A stretch of 64,000 nt of DNA from Phoenix dactylifera (taxonomy: Eukaryota; Streptophyta; Magnoliopsida; Arecales; Arecaceae). Shown one piece after another: positions 11,488 through 21,426 of this stretch. Location: contig NW_024067680.1 of the NCBI RefSeq assembly GCF_009389715.1, forward strand, positions 372,001-436,000. The letters are read 5' to 3'. Made by a program: the position numbers and the translations under genes. Each line of letters begins with the position of its first letter. Position 1 is the stretch's first letter. Under the pieces are notes generated by a model. It had not been told where the DNA came from. It made no database searches and saw nothing but the letters and a program-made list of their open reading frames with translations.

Positions 11488-11926
11488 TACGGCCCTTGCC
11501 AGCGGATTATAGTAGCTTGGCATATGGCCGTCACCAGCAGGTTATAATTGCTTGGTTTAGACCTTGCCAACGGAGAATAATAGTTGGCAAAGATTATGGC
11601 CCTCGCTAGCGGATTATAGTAGCTCGGCAGATGGCCCTCGCCAGCGAGTTATTGTAGCTTGGTTTAGACCCTACCAACGGGGAATAATAATTGGCAAAGA
11701 TTATGGCACTCGCCAGCTGGTTACAGTAGCTCGGCATACGGTCCTCGCCAGCGGGTTATAGTAGCTTGGTTTAGACCCTGCCAACGGGTAACAATAGTTG
11801 GCAAAGATTATGGCCTTCGCTAATGGGTTATAGTAACTCGGCATACAGCCCTCGCCAGCGGATTATAATAGCTTGGCTTAGACCCTGCCAATGGAGAATA
11901 ATAGTTAGTAAAGATTATAGCCCTGT
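11488..11926 (+). repeat. Higher-order tandem repeat in 5' LTR (four copies of about 107 bp)
   Basis: Three related 35-37 bp monomers alternate. The first two contain CCAGCGG and TTATAGTAGCT. The third contains CCAACGG and AATAATAGTTGGCAAAGATT. The triplet occurs four times. Confidence 0.8.
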
Positions 11927-11969
11927 CACAGATAATAGTAGTGACCATAGCTGCACTATCATCTGAGAG

Positions 11970-12170
11970 AACGGATTTCAAAGCATGAATAATGACAAGC
12001 ACGGCTTTCAAAGCATGAATAATGACGAGCATGGATTTCAAAGCCTGAATAATGATGAGTACGGATTTCAAAGTATAAAATAATGATGAGTACAGATTTC
12101 AGAGCATGAATAATGATGAGTATGGATTTCAAAGCATGAATAATGACGAGCACGGATTTCAAATTATGGG
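11970..12170 (+). repeat. 30-bp tandem repeat in 5' LTR, about seven units
   Basis: Each unit contains GGATTTCAAAGCATGAATAA followed by TGACGAG with small changes. The 3' LTR has only three units at 16582-16665. Confidence 0.8.
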
Positions 12171-12639
12171 ATAATTTCAAAAGTTTTATGATGCATTACC
12201 ATGTTTATGAAGTTGCATAAATAGACATGCATAGTTTTATGACTGATTTGTTTATATGAAATGCTACTTTGTTACAACCGTTAGTTTCTTAACATAATGC
12301 ACTAGCATGCAAAATATTATACTTGATCTGATAAGATTATGCATGGTTACTTACTGAGCTTTTATAGCTCACACCCATTCATTTATGTTTTTACAGATAA
12401 ATAGGATTGCTAGGAGCAAGGAGCATGACATGCTTCAGGATTATGGAAAAAATAGAATATTAAATGCTGATATTTTTAGAAGCTCTGTATCAATCCTTAA
12501 TGATGAAACATTTGATTACATTCATGAATGAAATTGTTCATAATTGATTTGAAGGTTTGAAGTGGCTGCGTGTTATTGGGGGCAAAGATTTGCAATAGCA
12601 CGACCATATCATGATCCGAATTCGCGGCGTGACATTAAG

Positions 12640-12651
12640 TGGTATTAGAGT
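12640..12651 (+). other. Gypsy TR-GAG primer binding site
   Basis: TGGTATTAGAGT lies 5 bp after the LTR end. It is one or two mismatches from the initiator tRNA-Met PBS. Confidence 0.7.
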
Positions 12652-12817
12652 AATAGGTTTAACCACGATTTAAAAAACTTTAAAATTAATCATGGGAATG
12701 AGTAGCTAAGTTAGCTTTCACATAATTAGAATTACAGTAAGAACAATAATAATATTTTAATAATATATATATATAGTGATGAAATGAATAATGATTAATA
12801 CTATATTTTGATAGGTA

Positions 12818-13813
12818 ATGATGAGTGATAGCGAGAATGAAGTACTGGCTAACTATAAAAGAAAAGGAGTGAAAGCATCATCCCAAGAAGCTACCAACAT
12901 GCTAGCTCGGCCAGCTCCAAACGTCGTAGCCACTCAGGTAGATCTTGCTAGTGTATGCCAAGTGGTGGTACAGCTTCTTCAGCAAGAGCAGCAGACGCAG
13001 CCCACCTTCCGACCTGTATCGTCCACAGATACCTATTATGAGAAGTTTCGGAGGCTGCATCCTCCAATGTTTGAGGAAGGGGCTAATTACTTGGCTGCTG
13101 AGACCTCGATTCGGGAGATAGAGGAGATGTTTGATGCCCTACAATTTTTCGAGGAGGTCAAGGTCAAATTGGTTGTTCCTAAGCTCAGAGAAAACGCCAA
13201 GTTCGGGTGGATAGCTATGAAGACTGTTGTTCAAGGAAATGGTGAACAACTGACATGGGTGGAATTCAAAGGTAAATTCTACGATCAGTACTTCCCTCAG
13301 TCAATAAGATTGGTGAAGCAGAATGAACTTTTGGCCCTGGACAGAGAATATGACAGTATTGGAATATACCAGCAAGTTCAATGAATTGGGCAGGTTTTTC
13401 CTCAGTTTATGGAGGAAGAGGTAAGTAAAGCTAATAGGTTTGAACAGGGTCTGAGATATGGGATTAGGACCAGATTGGTCGTTTTGATTTTCACAAGTTA
13501 CCAGGATGTGTTGGAAAGGGCTCTAAAATTGGAAGCCGAATTGAAGAGATCAGAAAAAGAAAGGGGTGACCAGAAGAGACCCAAGATGACAGAAAGTCTG
13601 AGGGACAGGCCACGGAACCCTGAAGGTAATACAAATAAGAAGAAGAGATTTGAGGCATGTACCTACCGTGGCAAGACTCATGGGGGGCCTTGTTTTAAGA
13701 AGATGAGAGTCTGCTTCATTTGTGGTCAACATGGACATTTGGCACGGGACTGTCCAAATAAAAAGATGAACGACTCGAAACCTACTGAGTCGGGAGCTCA
13801 GCTTTTGCATTGA
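12818..13813 (+). pseudogene. Gypsy Gag, frameshifted; only ORF of the element
   Basis: Two overlapping frames together cover a complete Gag. The first (12818-13384, 188 aa) has the retrotransposon-gag fold region: FRRLHPPMFEEG, AETSIREIEEMFDAL, WVEFKGKFYDQYFP. The second (13409-13813, 134 aa) continues with the end of the capsid domain (EEEVSKANRFEQGLRYGIR), a basic linker and one CCHC zinc knuckle, CFICGQHGHLARDC. A frameshift or stop at about 13380-13410 separates them. Gag packages element RNA. Without pol, any mobility would need enzymes from a related autonomous element. The frame break suggests this copy is inactive even for Gag. Confidence 0.88.
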
Positions 13814-14192
13814 TTTAGTAGAACATTGGTACAAGTGACCAAATAGTGACAAGTATCATTCCAGATAATTCCATGTGTCAGTTAATTGTAAATCTTCCAA
13901 CCCTTTGTATCTTTTGGGTTTCTAACTCTCTATGATGCACACCATAAGAATTGAACCAGTCTTCATGTGATGTCATCTCCTTTAAGAAAGCTATTCTTAT
14001 GGATGTTATGTTTAAGAATCTTTTCACTTAAACAAGAAAGTTAGAGTTAATACAAATTGAGACTAAGTTTTAGACATGTTAGGCTCAATCAAAGTTGCGC
14101 AGCGGAAGTCTAGTAGAATATTAGATAAAAGACAAAGTATCTTCATTTGTGTAAGAATTGAGGTATGTAAAATTTCGAGGACGAAATTTCTT
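13814..14192 (+). other. Non-coding internal tail of the TR-GAG element
   Basis: Lies between gag and the PPT, where protease, RT and integrase would be in a full gypsy element. I recognise no pol motif in any frame. The last part (from about 14160) is the conserved TTTCGAGGACGAAAT block. Confidence 0.6.
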
Positions 14193-14207
14193 TTAAGGGG
14201 AAAAGAA
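14193..14207 (+). other. Gypsy polypurine tract
   Basis: TTAAGGGGAAAAGAA lies immediately upstream of the 3' LTR start (TGTAAATT). It primes plus-strand DNA synthesis in gypsy elements. Confidence 0.8.
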
Positions 14208-14362
14208 TGTAAATTCCGGACCAGATGGGCCGACCTGGACTATAGTCGGCAGCCCATCTGGAAACTTGGGAGGAATCACGGTGGAGATCAGCAGCTGTTG
14301 AGGCAGTTATAACCGCCTGACAGCCACAATCACCACCACTCTTCTCCATCCCCACTGAGGCC

Positions 14363-14370
14363 TATAAAAA
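14363..14370 (+). promoter_or_regulatory. TATA box of the gypsy LTR
   Basis: TATAAAAA in the context GAGGCCTATAAAAACCC, about 155 bp into the LTR. The 5' LTR copy (near 9713) has TATAAGAA. Confidence 0.5.
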
Positions 14371-16211
14371 CCCAGGGACTCTTCTCAGGAATGCTTCATC
14401 CCTCACCCTCTCACTGCCTCTCATTCCCTTCTCCTTCTGCGCAAAGGAGCTGGATCGGGAGCGACGGAGGAAGAGACAACCCAGCTCGTCACCACAACTG
14501 AGCCGCCGGAGGAGACACAGTATCCCGTCGAAAAGGCCTCACAGCTCCTCGGAGCTAGGTAAATTTTTTATCACCCTTGTTCATGAACTACATTTCGTTG
14601 ATCTAGTGTAATAATCAAAATAGAAGAAGAGGAAGGGTAGAAGAATGGAAGATGAGGAGGAGGAAAGAAGGGGAAGAGCTTACCTAGGGTCCCCAGCTGT
14701 GGATTCGGCGCAGTGAACTCGGCCGCAGATGTTCCTTGGTCGCGGCGAATTTGGCTGCTGCCATGGCCGCGGTGGCGGGTCCCTCCCCCACCCGCAGTGG
14801 GGACAAAGGAGGAGTCGTCGGCTCCGACCGCAGACTCCGCGGGCTTCAGTTGGAGCTGCGGTGGGACGGAGGCCCCTTCTTTTCAAGGGGGTGGTTCCAA
14901 CCCCCAGTTGCACCAAAGAACAGAGAGGGGGCCGGCCGCTGCGGGCGCGGCCACGAGTTCGGCCGTGGGCGTCGCCAGTCGCGACCTACCTCTTCCGTGA
15001 GGGGGAGTCGCCCTCCTCCCTTCTGAAGAGAAGATGGAAGAAGAAGAAGGGGGGATCGGCCGCTACAGGCCAAGCCGCGGGCAATGTTGGCCGGCCGCCG
15101 GCACCCCCGACCTCGGACCCATCTCCCTCCCGAGCACTCACACAAACTTCCTCGCTTCATGTGAGAAGAGGAGAAGAGGAGGAGGAGATCGGGAAAGGAA
15201 GAAGAAGGAGAAGAAGGTTCGGGAGGAGAGGAGAAGGAAGAAAAGAAAAAGAAGAAAAGAAAAGAAAAGAAAAAGAAGAAAAGAAGGAAAAGAAAAAGAA
15301 GAAAAGAAGGAAAAGAAAAGAAGAAAGAAAAAATTAAATAAAAATTATTGTGGGCCGAATTGGGCTAATTTCGGCGGTGGGCTTCAAATGAACCGGGCTT
15401 TAAAGGCCCGAGGTCGGATTGGGCCCTGGTCTGAGCCCAATATTCTTAAACCCAGAATTAACTGAGCTGAAAGCTGAATCAGACCTGAATCAGATGTTGA
15501 ATCAGGTCTGAACCAGAAGCTGATCCAGACCTGAACCAGAAATTGAGTCAGATCTGAACCAGTATGCAATTGATCCAGACCTGAACTAGAAATTGGGTCA
15601 GATATGAACCAGTATGCAATGGACCCAGACCTGAACCAAAAATTGAATTAGGCTTTGGACCCGAAAATAAAATTGAGTTCTATGGATGGGCTGTAAATGA
15701 CTTTAAGATTATAAATAAATAGAAATTAAATGTGCAAGTGACATGTAATTTAATGATTTTGCTAGGTATTGGAGAATTGGCATTTGGTGAGCAAATTAAG
15801 GTAAGTAACATGTCTTAATCTTATTATGGATCATGTAACAAGTATTATTTATGCAATTTGAATTGTGTATATGATTTGTGGAAAAAGTAAGTAACCCCGA
15901 TATAATCTTATGTTTTATCAAATAGATGTGACTATTTGATTATGAAATGGTATATGTTATTTATGTTTTCACAAAATTAGGATCAAGCATGTGTTAGCAA
16001 GTGTTGAATGATTTTAAATAGTTCACATTTATCATGATTATCATACTATGTATATAAATTTATGATAATATAGAAGTTGCACGAAAATTTAAAGTTTTCA
16101 GCATGATCATGAGTTTTATTCATCATGATGTCATCATTCACTTTCCAATGTATCTATGAGATAAGATTCATAAAAAGCATGATATGGTTTATGAACTCTC
16201 AGATTGCTATG

Positions 16212-16533
16212 TACGGCCCTGGCCAGCGGATTATAGTAGCTCGGCATATGGCCCTCGCCAGCGGGTTATAATAGCTTGGCTTAGATCCTGCCAACGGGGA
16301 ATAATAGTTGGCAAAGATTATGGCCCTCGCCAGCAGGTTATAATAGCTCGACATACGGTCCTCGCCAGCGGGTTATAGTAGCTTGGTTTCGACCCTGCCA
16401 ACGAAGAACAATAGTTGACAAAGATTATGGCCCTCTTCAGCGGGTTATAATAGCTCGGCATATGGCCCTCGCCAACGGATTATAATAGCTTGGCTTAGAC
16501 CCTGCCAACGGGAAATAATAGTTAGTAAAAATT
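16212..16533 (+). repeat. Higher-order tandem repeat in 3' LTR (three copies of about 107 bp)
   Basis: Same three-monomer structure as 11488-11926, with one fewer copy. Confidence 0.8.
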
Positions 16534-17030
16534 ATGGCCCTGTCACGGGTAATAATAGTGACCATAGCTACACTATCATCTAAGAGTACGGATTTCAAAG
16601 CATGAATAATGACAAGTACGGATTTCAAAGCATGAATAATGACGAGTACGGATTTCAAAGCATGGGATAATGCCAAAAGTTTTATGATGCATAACTATGT
16701 TTATGAAGTTGCATGAATGGACATGCATAGTTTTATGATTGATTTATTTATATGAAATGCTACTTTGTTACAACTGTTAGTTTCTTACCATAATGCACTG
16801 GCATGCAAAATATTATACTTGATCTGATAAGATTATTCATGGAATAAGTAGAATATTAAATGCTGATATTTTTAGAAGCTCTGTATCAATCCTTAATGAT
16901 GAAACATTTGATTACATTCGTGAATAAAATTGTTCATAATTGATTTGAAGGTTTAAAGTGGCCGAGTATTATTGCGGGCAAAAATTTGCAATAGCACGGC
17001 CTTGTCATGATCTGAATTCAGAGCGTGACA

Positions 17031-17263
17031 TAAACCGAGGAAAATGGCAAGCGGCTAAAGAAAGGAAAGAAAATTTTTATTCACCCATTCTCCTGTTACA
17101 TCAGTGTACTTATATATTTGAAAAGAGGAATCGACTCTATGTTTTTTATGAAAAAAAAAATATGAGGTATGTGAAAATGTGCCTCCTATTACAGGTGTAC
17201 AGAAAATCAACTTAACCAGCCATGTGTTCTTCAACTGTGTGACAATATTGATTCTTCTAAAAT
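17031..17263 (-). repeat. Copia-1 5' LTR, outer fragment
   Basis: Continues the LTR interrupted at 9556. ACCGAGGAAAA to GATTCTTCTAAAAT aligns with about 4233-4464. Confidence 0.85.
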
Positions 17264-17345
17264 ACTGTATAAATTTTTCATTCCTACTAGAGCTTCCTAC
17301 TTTTGAAATAAGCTTCAAAGATCGATGGATGAAAGGGAACGAGTA

Positions 17346-17710
17346 GCCACCAAGGTGGTAGCCTAGCGGTACTGGGCAGCAATTCTAACCACAAGGTTCC
17401 AAGTTCAAATCGCTGCGGCGACGATTAAATTATGGACCGAAGCTCACTACTTTGGCCACTGCTTGGACTTGTGGTTTAGGACCGCTCTTGAACCGCTAGT
17501 AGCCGGGGTGGTGCCGGGTGTGACGTACTCACACGTGGGACTCGAGCCAGAGCTCAGAGGAGTAGCTGAGCCGGGCCCACGGGTGGGGAGGGTATGAGTA
17601 AAACCGGTCGGGGTGCCCGCATCGAACATTCTCCTGGCGGGGCGGGGGCCCAGTGGGGGCTGCTACGCGGAGATGGGCTTGTCCCTTCCTCCCCCCTACC
17701 CCTTTTCTTT

Positions 17711-17745
<35 letters not shown>
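17346..17745 (+). mobile_element. tRNA-derived SINE
   Basis: About 400 bp with RNA polymerase III promoter boxes near the 5' end: A box TAGCCTAGCGG (about 17359-17369) and B box AGTTCAAATC (17402-17411). It ends in a run of about 30 A (17714-17743). Unit C lacks it but has about 190 bp (33435-33620) that unit B lacks at this point. No target-site duplication was found. Confidence 0.7.
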
Positions 17746-17746
<1 letters not shown>

Positions 17747-18193
17747 AACGGCTGTCGAAGAAGTTTGGCGAAATTTGTGCAACGGGGTTTGTAGGCAATC
17801 TGGATAATGGCGATCCTTCTCGTTACATCGAGTCGATCGCCCTCTAGCACAAGCTGTGGGGTCCCCTTCGCATTGTTGTCTTCCCTCTGAGTCCCTCCGT
17901 GATATTTCTTAAATGAAGCCCGGTCCCAGCATTTACTAGGACTGAGGTCCATAAGGAGATCAAAATGTCGAAAAACTATGATAAAAAAAAAAAAAAAGAT
18001 AAAGATGGGCATTTAGATTTATGGTGATATATACTATGTTGTTGGAATTTAATTAGGGCTGTGAAACCGCTAAGTTGGTTGTTCATGAGCTAGCTCCAGT
18101 TTAGCTTGCTTCTTAACAAACAAGGCAAGCTAGAACTGCCCTTAGCTTTATTGCGCCTGACTTGATTTAGCTCGAAATATGCCCACATCTTGG

Positions 18194-18465
18194 TAGAGAT
18201 GGGCACTGGGCCGGGCCGCCCACGGCCCGGCACGGCACGGCCCATTTGATAGGGCCGTGCTGGGTCACAGGGTACTGGCCCGTGGGCCGAGCCTGGCACG
18301 GCCCGCTTCGGGCCTGGGCCGGCACGGCCCGGTCTAGGCCCGCGGGCCAAGCACGGCACGGCCCGCGGGCCAGCACGGCACGGCCCATAAGGGCCTGGGC
18401 CGGGCTGGCACGCGGGCCTGGCACGGTCCGGGCCTGGGCCCGGCTCGGCCCGATAAAAATTAATG
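18194..18465. repeat. hAT left subterminal GC-rich repeat region
   Basis: Dense direct and inverted copies of CACGGCCC / GGGCCGTG and GGCCTGGGCC. hAT transposases of the Ac type bind short repeated subterminal motifs, so these are candidate binding sites. A mirror cluster lies at 21205-21418. Confidence 0.7.
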
Positions 18466-18775
18466 CTTCATAAATTTTTTTAATAAATTAATAAATATTG
18501 AACACTAAGGATTTATGAATATAAAGCCACCTTAATGGTGGGGGGTTTGGCATAGACCCCTACCAGTTTATTAATTTAAATCAAAATGGTACATGAAGGG
18601 AGGTTTGGACCTTGGTCTGACCTCCAGAATACAATAAGAAAGGGCCGAGGTTTGGACCTTGGTCTGACCTCCAGAATACAATAAAAATGTACAATTATAA
18701 AAAATTAAGAAATCTTACTAATCATCAGTGATTCAGTGAATCAGTATTCACTCTTCAGTCTTCACTCTTCAGTCT

Positions 18776-20803
18776 TCAGTCTTCAGTAGTGTTTGTATCA
18801 TCATCATCAGAGGATGTTGTATTATGTCCACCTTTATCTTGAAGTCTTGCCTCAGCATCCAGCCAATCCTTGAAGCAGAGAAGCATCTCCACCGTTTCGC
18901 CCGTCATCCTACTTCTCTTTTCGTCAAGAACACGCCGACCTGCACTAAAAGCGGATTCCGATGCTACCGTGGACATCGGCACAGCTAAAATATCGCGTGC
19001 AATTGCAGACATAACAGGATATTGATTTCTAACACTCTTCCACCAAGATAATACATCTAGATTCTCTATTTGATTTTCATCATATGCAGACTGAAGATCA
19101 TTTCGTAAATAAAATTCTAGTTCACTACTTAAAGATGAAGAAGATGAAGAGGAACTTGAAGCATGTGTGTGTCTTCTCTGTGCAATGAATGAAAAAATAG
19201 ATGACGAACGAGAACTACTAGAAGGAGAAATAGAGGTTTGTATTTGTGTTCTAGATCCACGAATTTTTTCATCATATATAGCATAAATATCATAAAGAAG
19301 TTGTTTTACCTCATTTTTAGCAGATTCAGAATCTTGATTCATATTTTCAGAGTATGCATCAAGTAAAATTAGCACGCCATTTAATTTAACTCTAGGATCA
19401 AATACAGCAGCTAAGTTATGCATAGGACATATCTTGTCCCAATACTCATTCCATTTAGATTCCATTAGGTCAATAATAGGCATTAAAACATCATCATATC
19501 TATGTTCTGCAAATTTTTGACTAATTATATATGCTTGTTGTAAAAATGAACATGAAGTAGGGTAATAAATACCAGAAAGAACATTGGTAGCATTATAAAA
19601 ACTAAGCAAAAAATCTTCCAAAATTTTTCCTTTATTCCAATCAGTTTCAGACAATGTAAAGCCTAATCCACGATCATTAATATATGCACTTAATAAGTTC
19701 TTATATGGGTATGCATCATGTATCATGCTATATGTGGAGTTCCAACGAGTAATTACATCAAGTTTAAATTTTTTAAAACGTTTACCATGATTTACGCATA
19801 ATTCCTTAAATTCTTGAAGTCTTGATCTTGAAGCATGAATAAAAGAAACTGCATTTCTAATTTTTGAAATCACATCTTGAATCATGCCCATGCCAGCTTG
19901 AACAGAAAGATTTAAGATATGACATGCACATCTAATATGCAGTAAATTTCTATCTAATATGGGATGCAATGAGTCTTTTAATAATGCAACAGCAGAATTA
20001 TTATTAGATGCATTATCAAAAGTAATAGACATAATTTTATCATTAATATTATATGAACATGCAGTTTGATAAATTATATTTGAAATTTGTTGCCCAGAAT
20101 GTGGAAAATCAAAAGCACGAAAAGCAAGAATACATTTATTTAATTGCCAATCATTATCAATATAATGAGCAGTAATGGCAATAAAACAATTACTACCTAC
20201 AGATGCCGACCAAATATCAGAAGTTAATGAAATTTTTACATTTAAAGTAGAAAGTGTTTCAATTAAATTTTGTTTCATTGCTAAAATGTTGGTCATAGCT
20301 ACTCTTCTAAATGTACGCCTACTAGTTCTTTTGTAAGCAGGTTGTAGGTTTAATTGAATATATTCTTTAAAATTAAAAGATTCACATAAACTAAAAGGTA
20401 ATTCATCCTTAACTATCCATTTTACAAGTGCTTTTCTTTGATTTTCATGATTATATGCAAAATTACCTACAAGTAATCCCCCTTGTATATTAAGGGTACT
20501 TTGAGTTTGAGCATGAGAATCATGCATCCTATGACTCTCTTGATGTCTTTTTAAATGCCCTGTTCCCCCACTACTACTACAACTATAAAGTTTGGCACAT
20601 TTTTTACATTTAGCTTTCCAGACTCCCTCAACCATAACTCTATCAAATTCATTCCATACAGCACTAGTCCTCTTACGAGAAGAGGTTTGACCTTCACTCG
20701 GTTCACCAGTTCTAGAGGAACTAGGAACATAGGGTTGGGGATTAGTTTCTTCTCCCTCGGAAACAGGAGGAATGCCAAACTGACTTTCCTCAAAAGATGA
20801 CAT
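18776..20803 (-). CDS. hAT transposase, BED-type zinc finger, intact
   Basis: A single intronless 675-residue ORF. Residues 47-91 form a BED zinc finger (C66, C69, H83, H87 by count). The RNase H-like core follows with SLTSDIWS, then TFDNASNNNSAV, carrying a likely catalytic aspartate, then CACHILNLSVQ and RWNSTYSM. The Hermes-type helical part includes CPMHNLAAVFDPR. The C-terminal hAT dimerisation domain (about 590-655) reads LSWWKS, YPVMSAIARDILAVP and ASESAFSAGRR. The length is close to other plant hAT transposases and to RICESLEEPER-like domesticated relatives. The TIRs and TSD around it mark a mobile, not domesticated, copy. It cuts and pastes its element in the nucleus. No stops or frameshifts were seen. 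Confidence 0.93.
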   Translation of the reverse strand: MSSFEESQFGIPPVSEGEETNPQPYVPSSSRTGEPSEGQTSSRKRTSAVWNEFDRVMVEGVWKAKCKKCAKLYSCSSSGGTGHLKRHQESHRMHDSHAQTQSTLNIQGGLLVGNFAYNHENQRKALVKWIVKDELPFSLCESFNFKEYIQLNLQPAYKRTSRRTFRRVAMTNILAMKQNLIETLSTLNVKISLTSDIWSASVGSNCFIAITAHYIDNDWQLNKCILAFRAFDFPHSGQQISNIIYQTACSYNINDKIMSITFDNASNNNSAVALLKDSLHPILDRNLLHIRCACHILNLSVQAGMGMIQDVISKIRNAVSFIHASRSRLQEFKELCVNHGKRFKKFKLDVITRWNSTYSMIHDAYPYKNLLSAYINDRGLGFTLSETDWNKGKILEDFLLSFYNATNVLSGIYYPTSCSFLQQAYIISQKFAEHRYDDVLMPIIDLMESKWNEYWDKICPMHNLAAVFDPRVKLNGVLILLDAYSENMNQDSESAKNEVKQLLYDIYAIYDEKIRGSRTQIQTSISPSSSSRSSSIFSFIAQRRHTHASSSSSSSSSLSSELEFYLRNDLQSAYDENQIENLDVLSWWKSVRNQYPVMSAIARDILAVPMSTVASESAFSAGRRVLDEKRSRMTGETVEMLLCFKDWLDAEARLQDKGGHNTTSSDDDDTNTTED

Positions 20804-21204
20804 ATCTATGATTAATTCAAAAAATAAAAACTAACCGCAAGGAGGAATTGAGTAGAGGGTCGGGGGGCAGAGGCAGAGCCGAGATTCCGAGCTTCCTCTT
20901 GTGCTCTCAACAGAAGCGACCTTCTCTTCTCAACAGGAACCTCCTCTTGTGTAGCACTTGAACAAACTAAAAATTAAATTGCTAGAAGAGCACTTTAGAA
21001 GAGAGAAATAATAGCAGTAGAGAAGGAAAGAATGAGAGGTTTGGTGTGGTGAGAATGAGGGAGGAATGAGCTATTTATAGAAGCCCAAAAATTTTTTTTC
21101 CCAAAATACCCCTCAATTCAGCCATTATTGGACTGTTGGGAGGGGTAAAAGGGTCATTTCTACGAAAATAGCCGTTGAAAATGGCTATTTTCCTCCCCCC
21201 TCTC

Positions 21205-21418
21205 CAGACGGGCCGTGCCTGGTTATCGCCCGTTACGGGCCGTGCCTGGCACGGCCCGTGGCGTGCCGTGCCCGGCCCGGCCCACCAATAGAGGGGCCTG
21301 GGGCCGGGCCGGGCTGGTGTTCCGTGCTGGACGGGCCGTGCCAGGCACGGCCCGTTTAGTCCTTAGGCCCGGTGGGCCTGGGCCGGGCCGGCCCGGCACG
21401 GCCCGTTGCCCAACTCTA
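21205..21418. repeat. hAT right subterminal GC-rich repeat region
   Basis: Clustered GGGCCGTGCC and GGCCCGG motifs in both orientations, ending in the right TIR. The transposase start lies about 400 bp inward, so promoter elements should lie between 20804 and 21205. Confidence 0.65.
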
Positions 21419-21426
21419 CATCTTGG

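Larger units (their letters stand above)
9557..12634 (+). repeat. Gypsy TR-GAG 5' LTR
   Basis: Starts TGTAAATC and ends GTGACA, 3078 bp. It contains a purine-rich GAAGAGG/AAGAAAAG tract (10490-10620), a run of repeated TGAACCAGAAATTG-like words (10745-10930), a higher-order repeat and a 30-bp repeat array. Its TATA motif is mutated (CCTATAAGA near 9711). About 130 bp near 12345-12475 is absent from the 3' LTR. Confidence 0.88.
9557..17030 (+). mobile_element. Gypsy-type gag-only element (TR-GAG) nested in the Copia-1 LTR
   Basis: Two direct LTRs (9557-12634 and 14208-17030) flank only about 1.6 kb of internal DNA: PBS, gag, a short non-coding stretch and a PPT. No protease, RT, RNase H or integrase is present. 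The sequence just before the PPT (GAGGACGAAATTTC) is the conserved tail seen in Tekay/Del-type gypsy elements. The 5-bp flanks (CGAAC and TAAAC) match at only three positions. LTRs differ at roughly 20 sites in the first 200 bp, so the insertion is old. The host LTR of Copia-1 continues on both sides. Confidence 0.88.
14208..17030 (+). repeat. Gypsy TR-GAG 3' LTR
   Basis: 2823 bp, TGTAAATT to GTGACA. It is shorter than the 5' LTR because it has three rather than four higher-order repeats (16212-16533), three rather than seven 30-bp units (16582-16665), and lacks about 130 bp near 16840. Confidence 0.88.
4188..17263 (-). mobile_element. Ty1/copia LTR retrotransposon (Copia-1), decayed and interrupted by a gypsy element
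   Basis: Transcribed on the - strand in the order 5' LTR, PBS, leader, gag, PR, IN, RT, RNase H, PPT, 3' LTR. The LTRs are about 277 bp (4188-4463, and 9508-9556 joined to 17031-17263). The sequence ACTGTA flanks both outer ends (4182-4187 and 17264-17269), consistent with a target-site duplication. Unit C has the uninterrupted site near 33350. All coding regions carry stops or active-site substitutions, so it is dead. Its domain order and RT/RH sequence resemble the Ale/Retrofit branch, but I did not test lineage. Confidence 0.9.
18194..21418 (-). mobile_element. Complete hAT DNA transposon
   Basis: 3225 bp with short terminal inverted repeats (TAGAGATGGGCA at the left; reverse complement TAGAGTTGGGCA at the right). 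A perfect 8-bp target-site duplication, CATCTTGG, lies at 18186-18193 and 21419-21426, the length expected for hAT. It contains one intact transposase ORF. Unit C carries the empty site near 34125-34145. The intact ORF, TIRs and TSD suggest a recent insertion that could be autonomous. Confidence 0.93.

Noticed and set aside
11820..12180. ORFs with repeated KSVLVIIHAL peptides on the - strand, also 16437-16676
   Set aside because: Translation of the 30-bp tandem repeat in the LTR.
17340..17420. tRNA gene suggested by A and B boxes
   Set aside because: No cloverleaf with an anticodon arm could be formed with confidence. The A-run at the end and the length fit a SINE.
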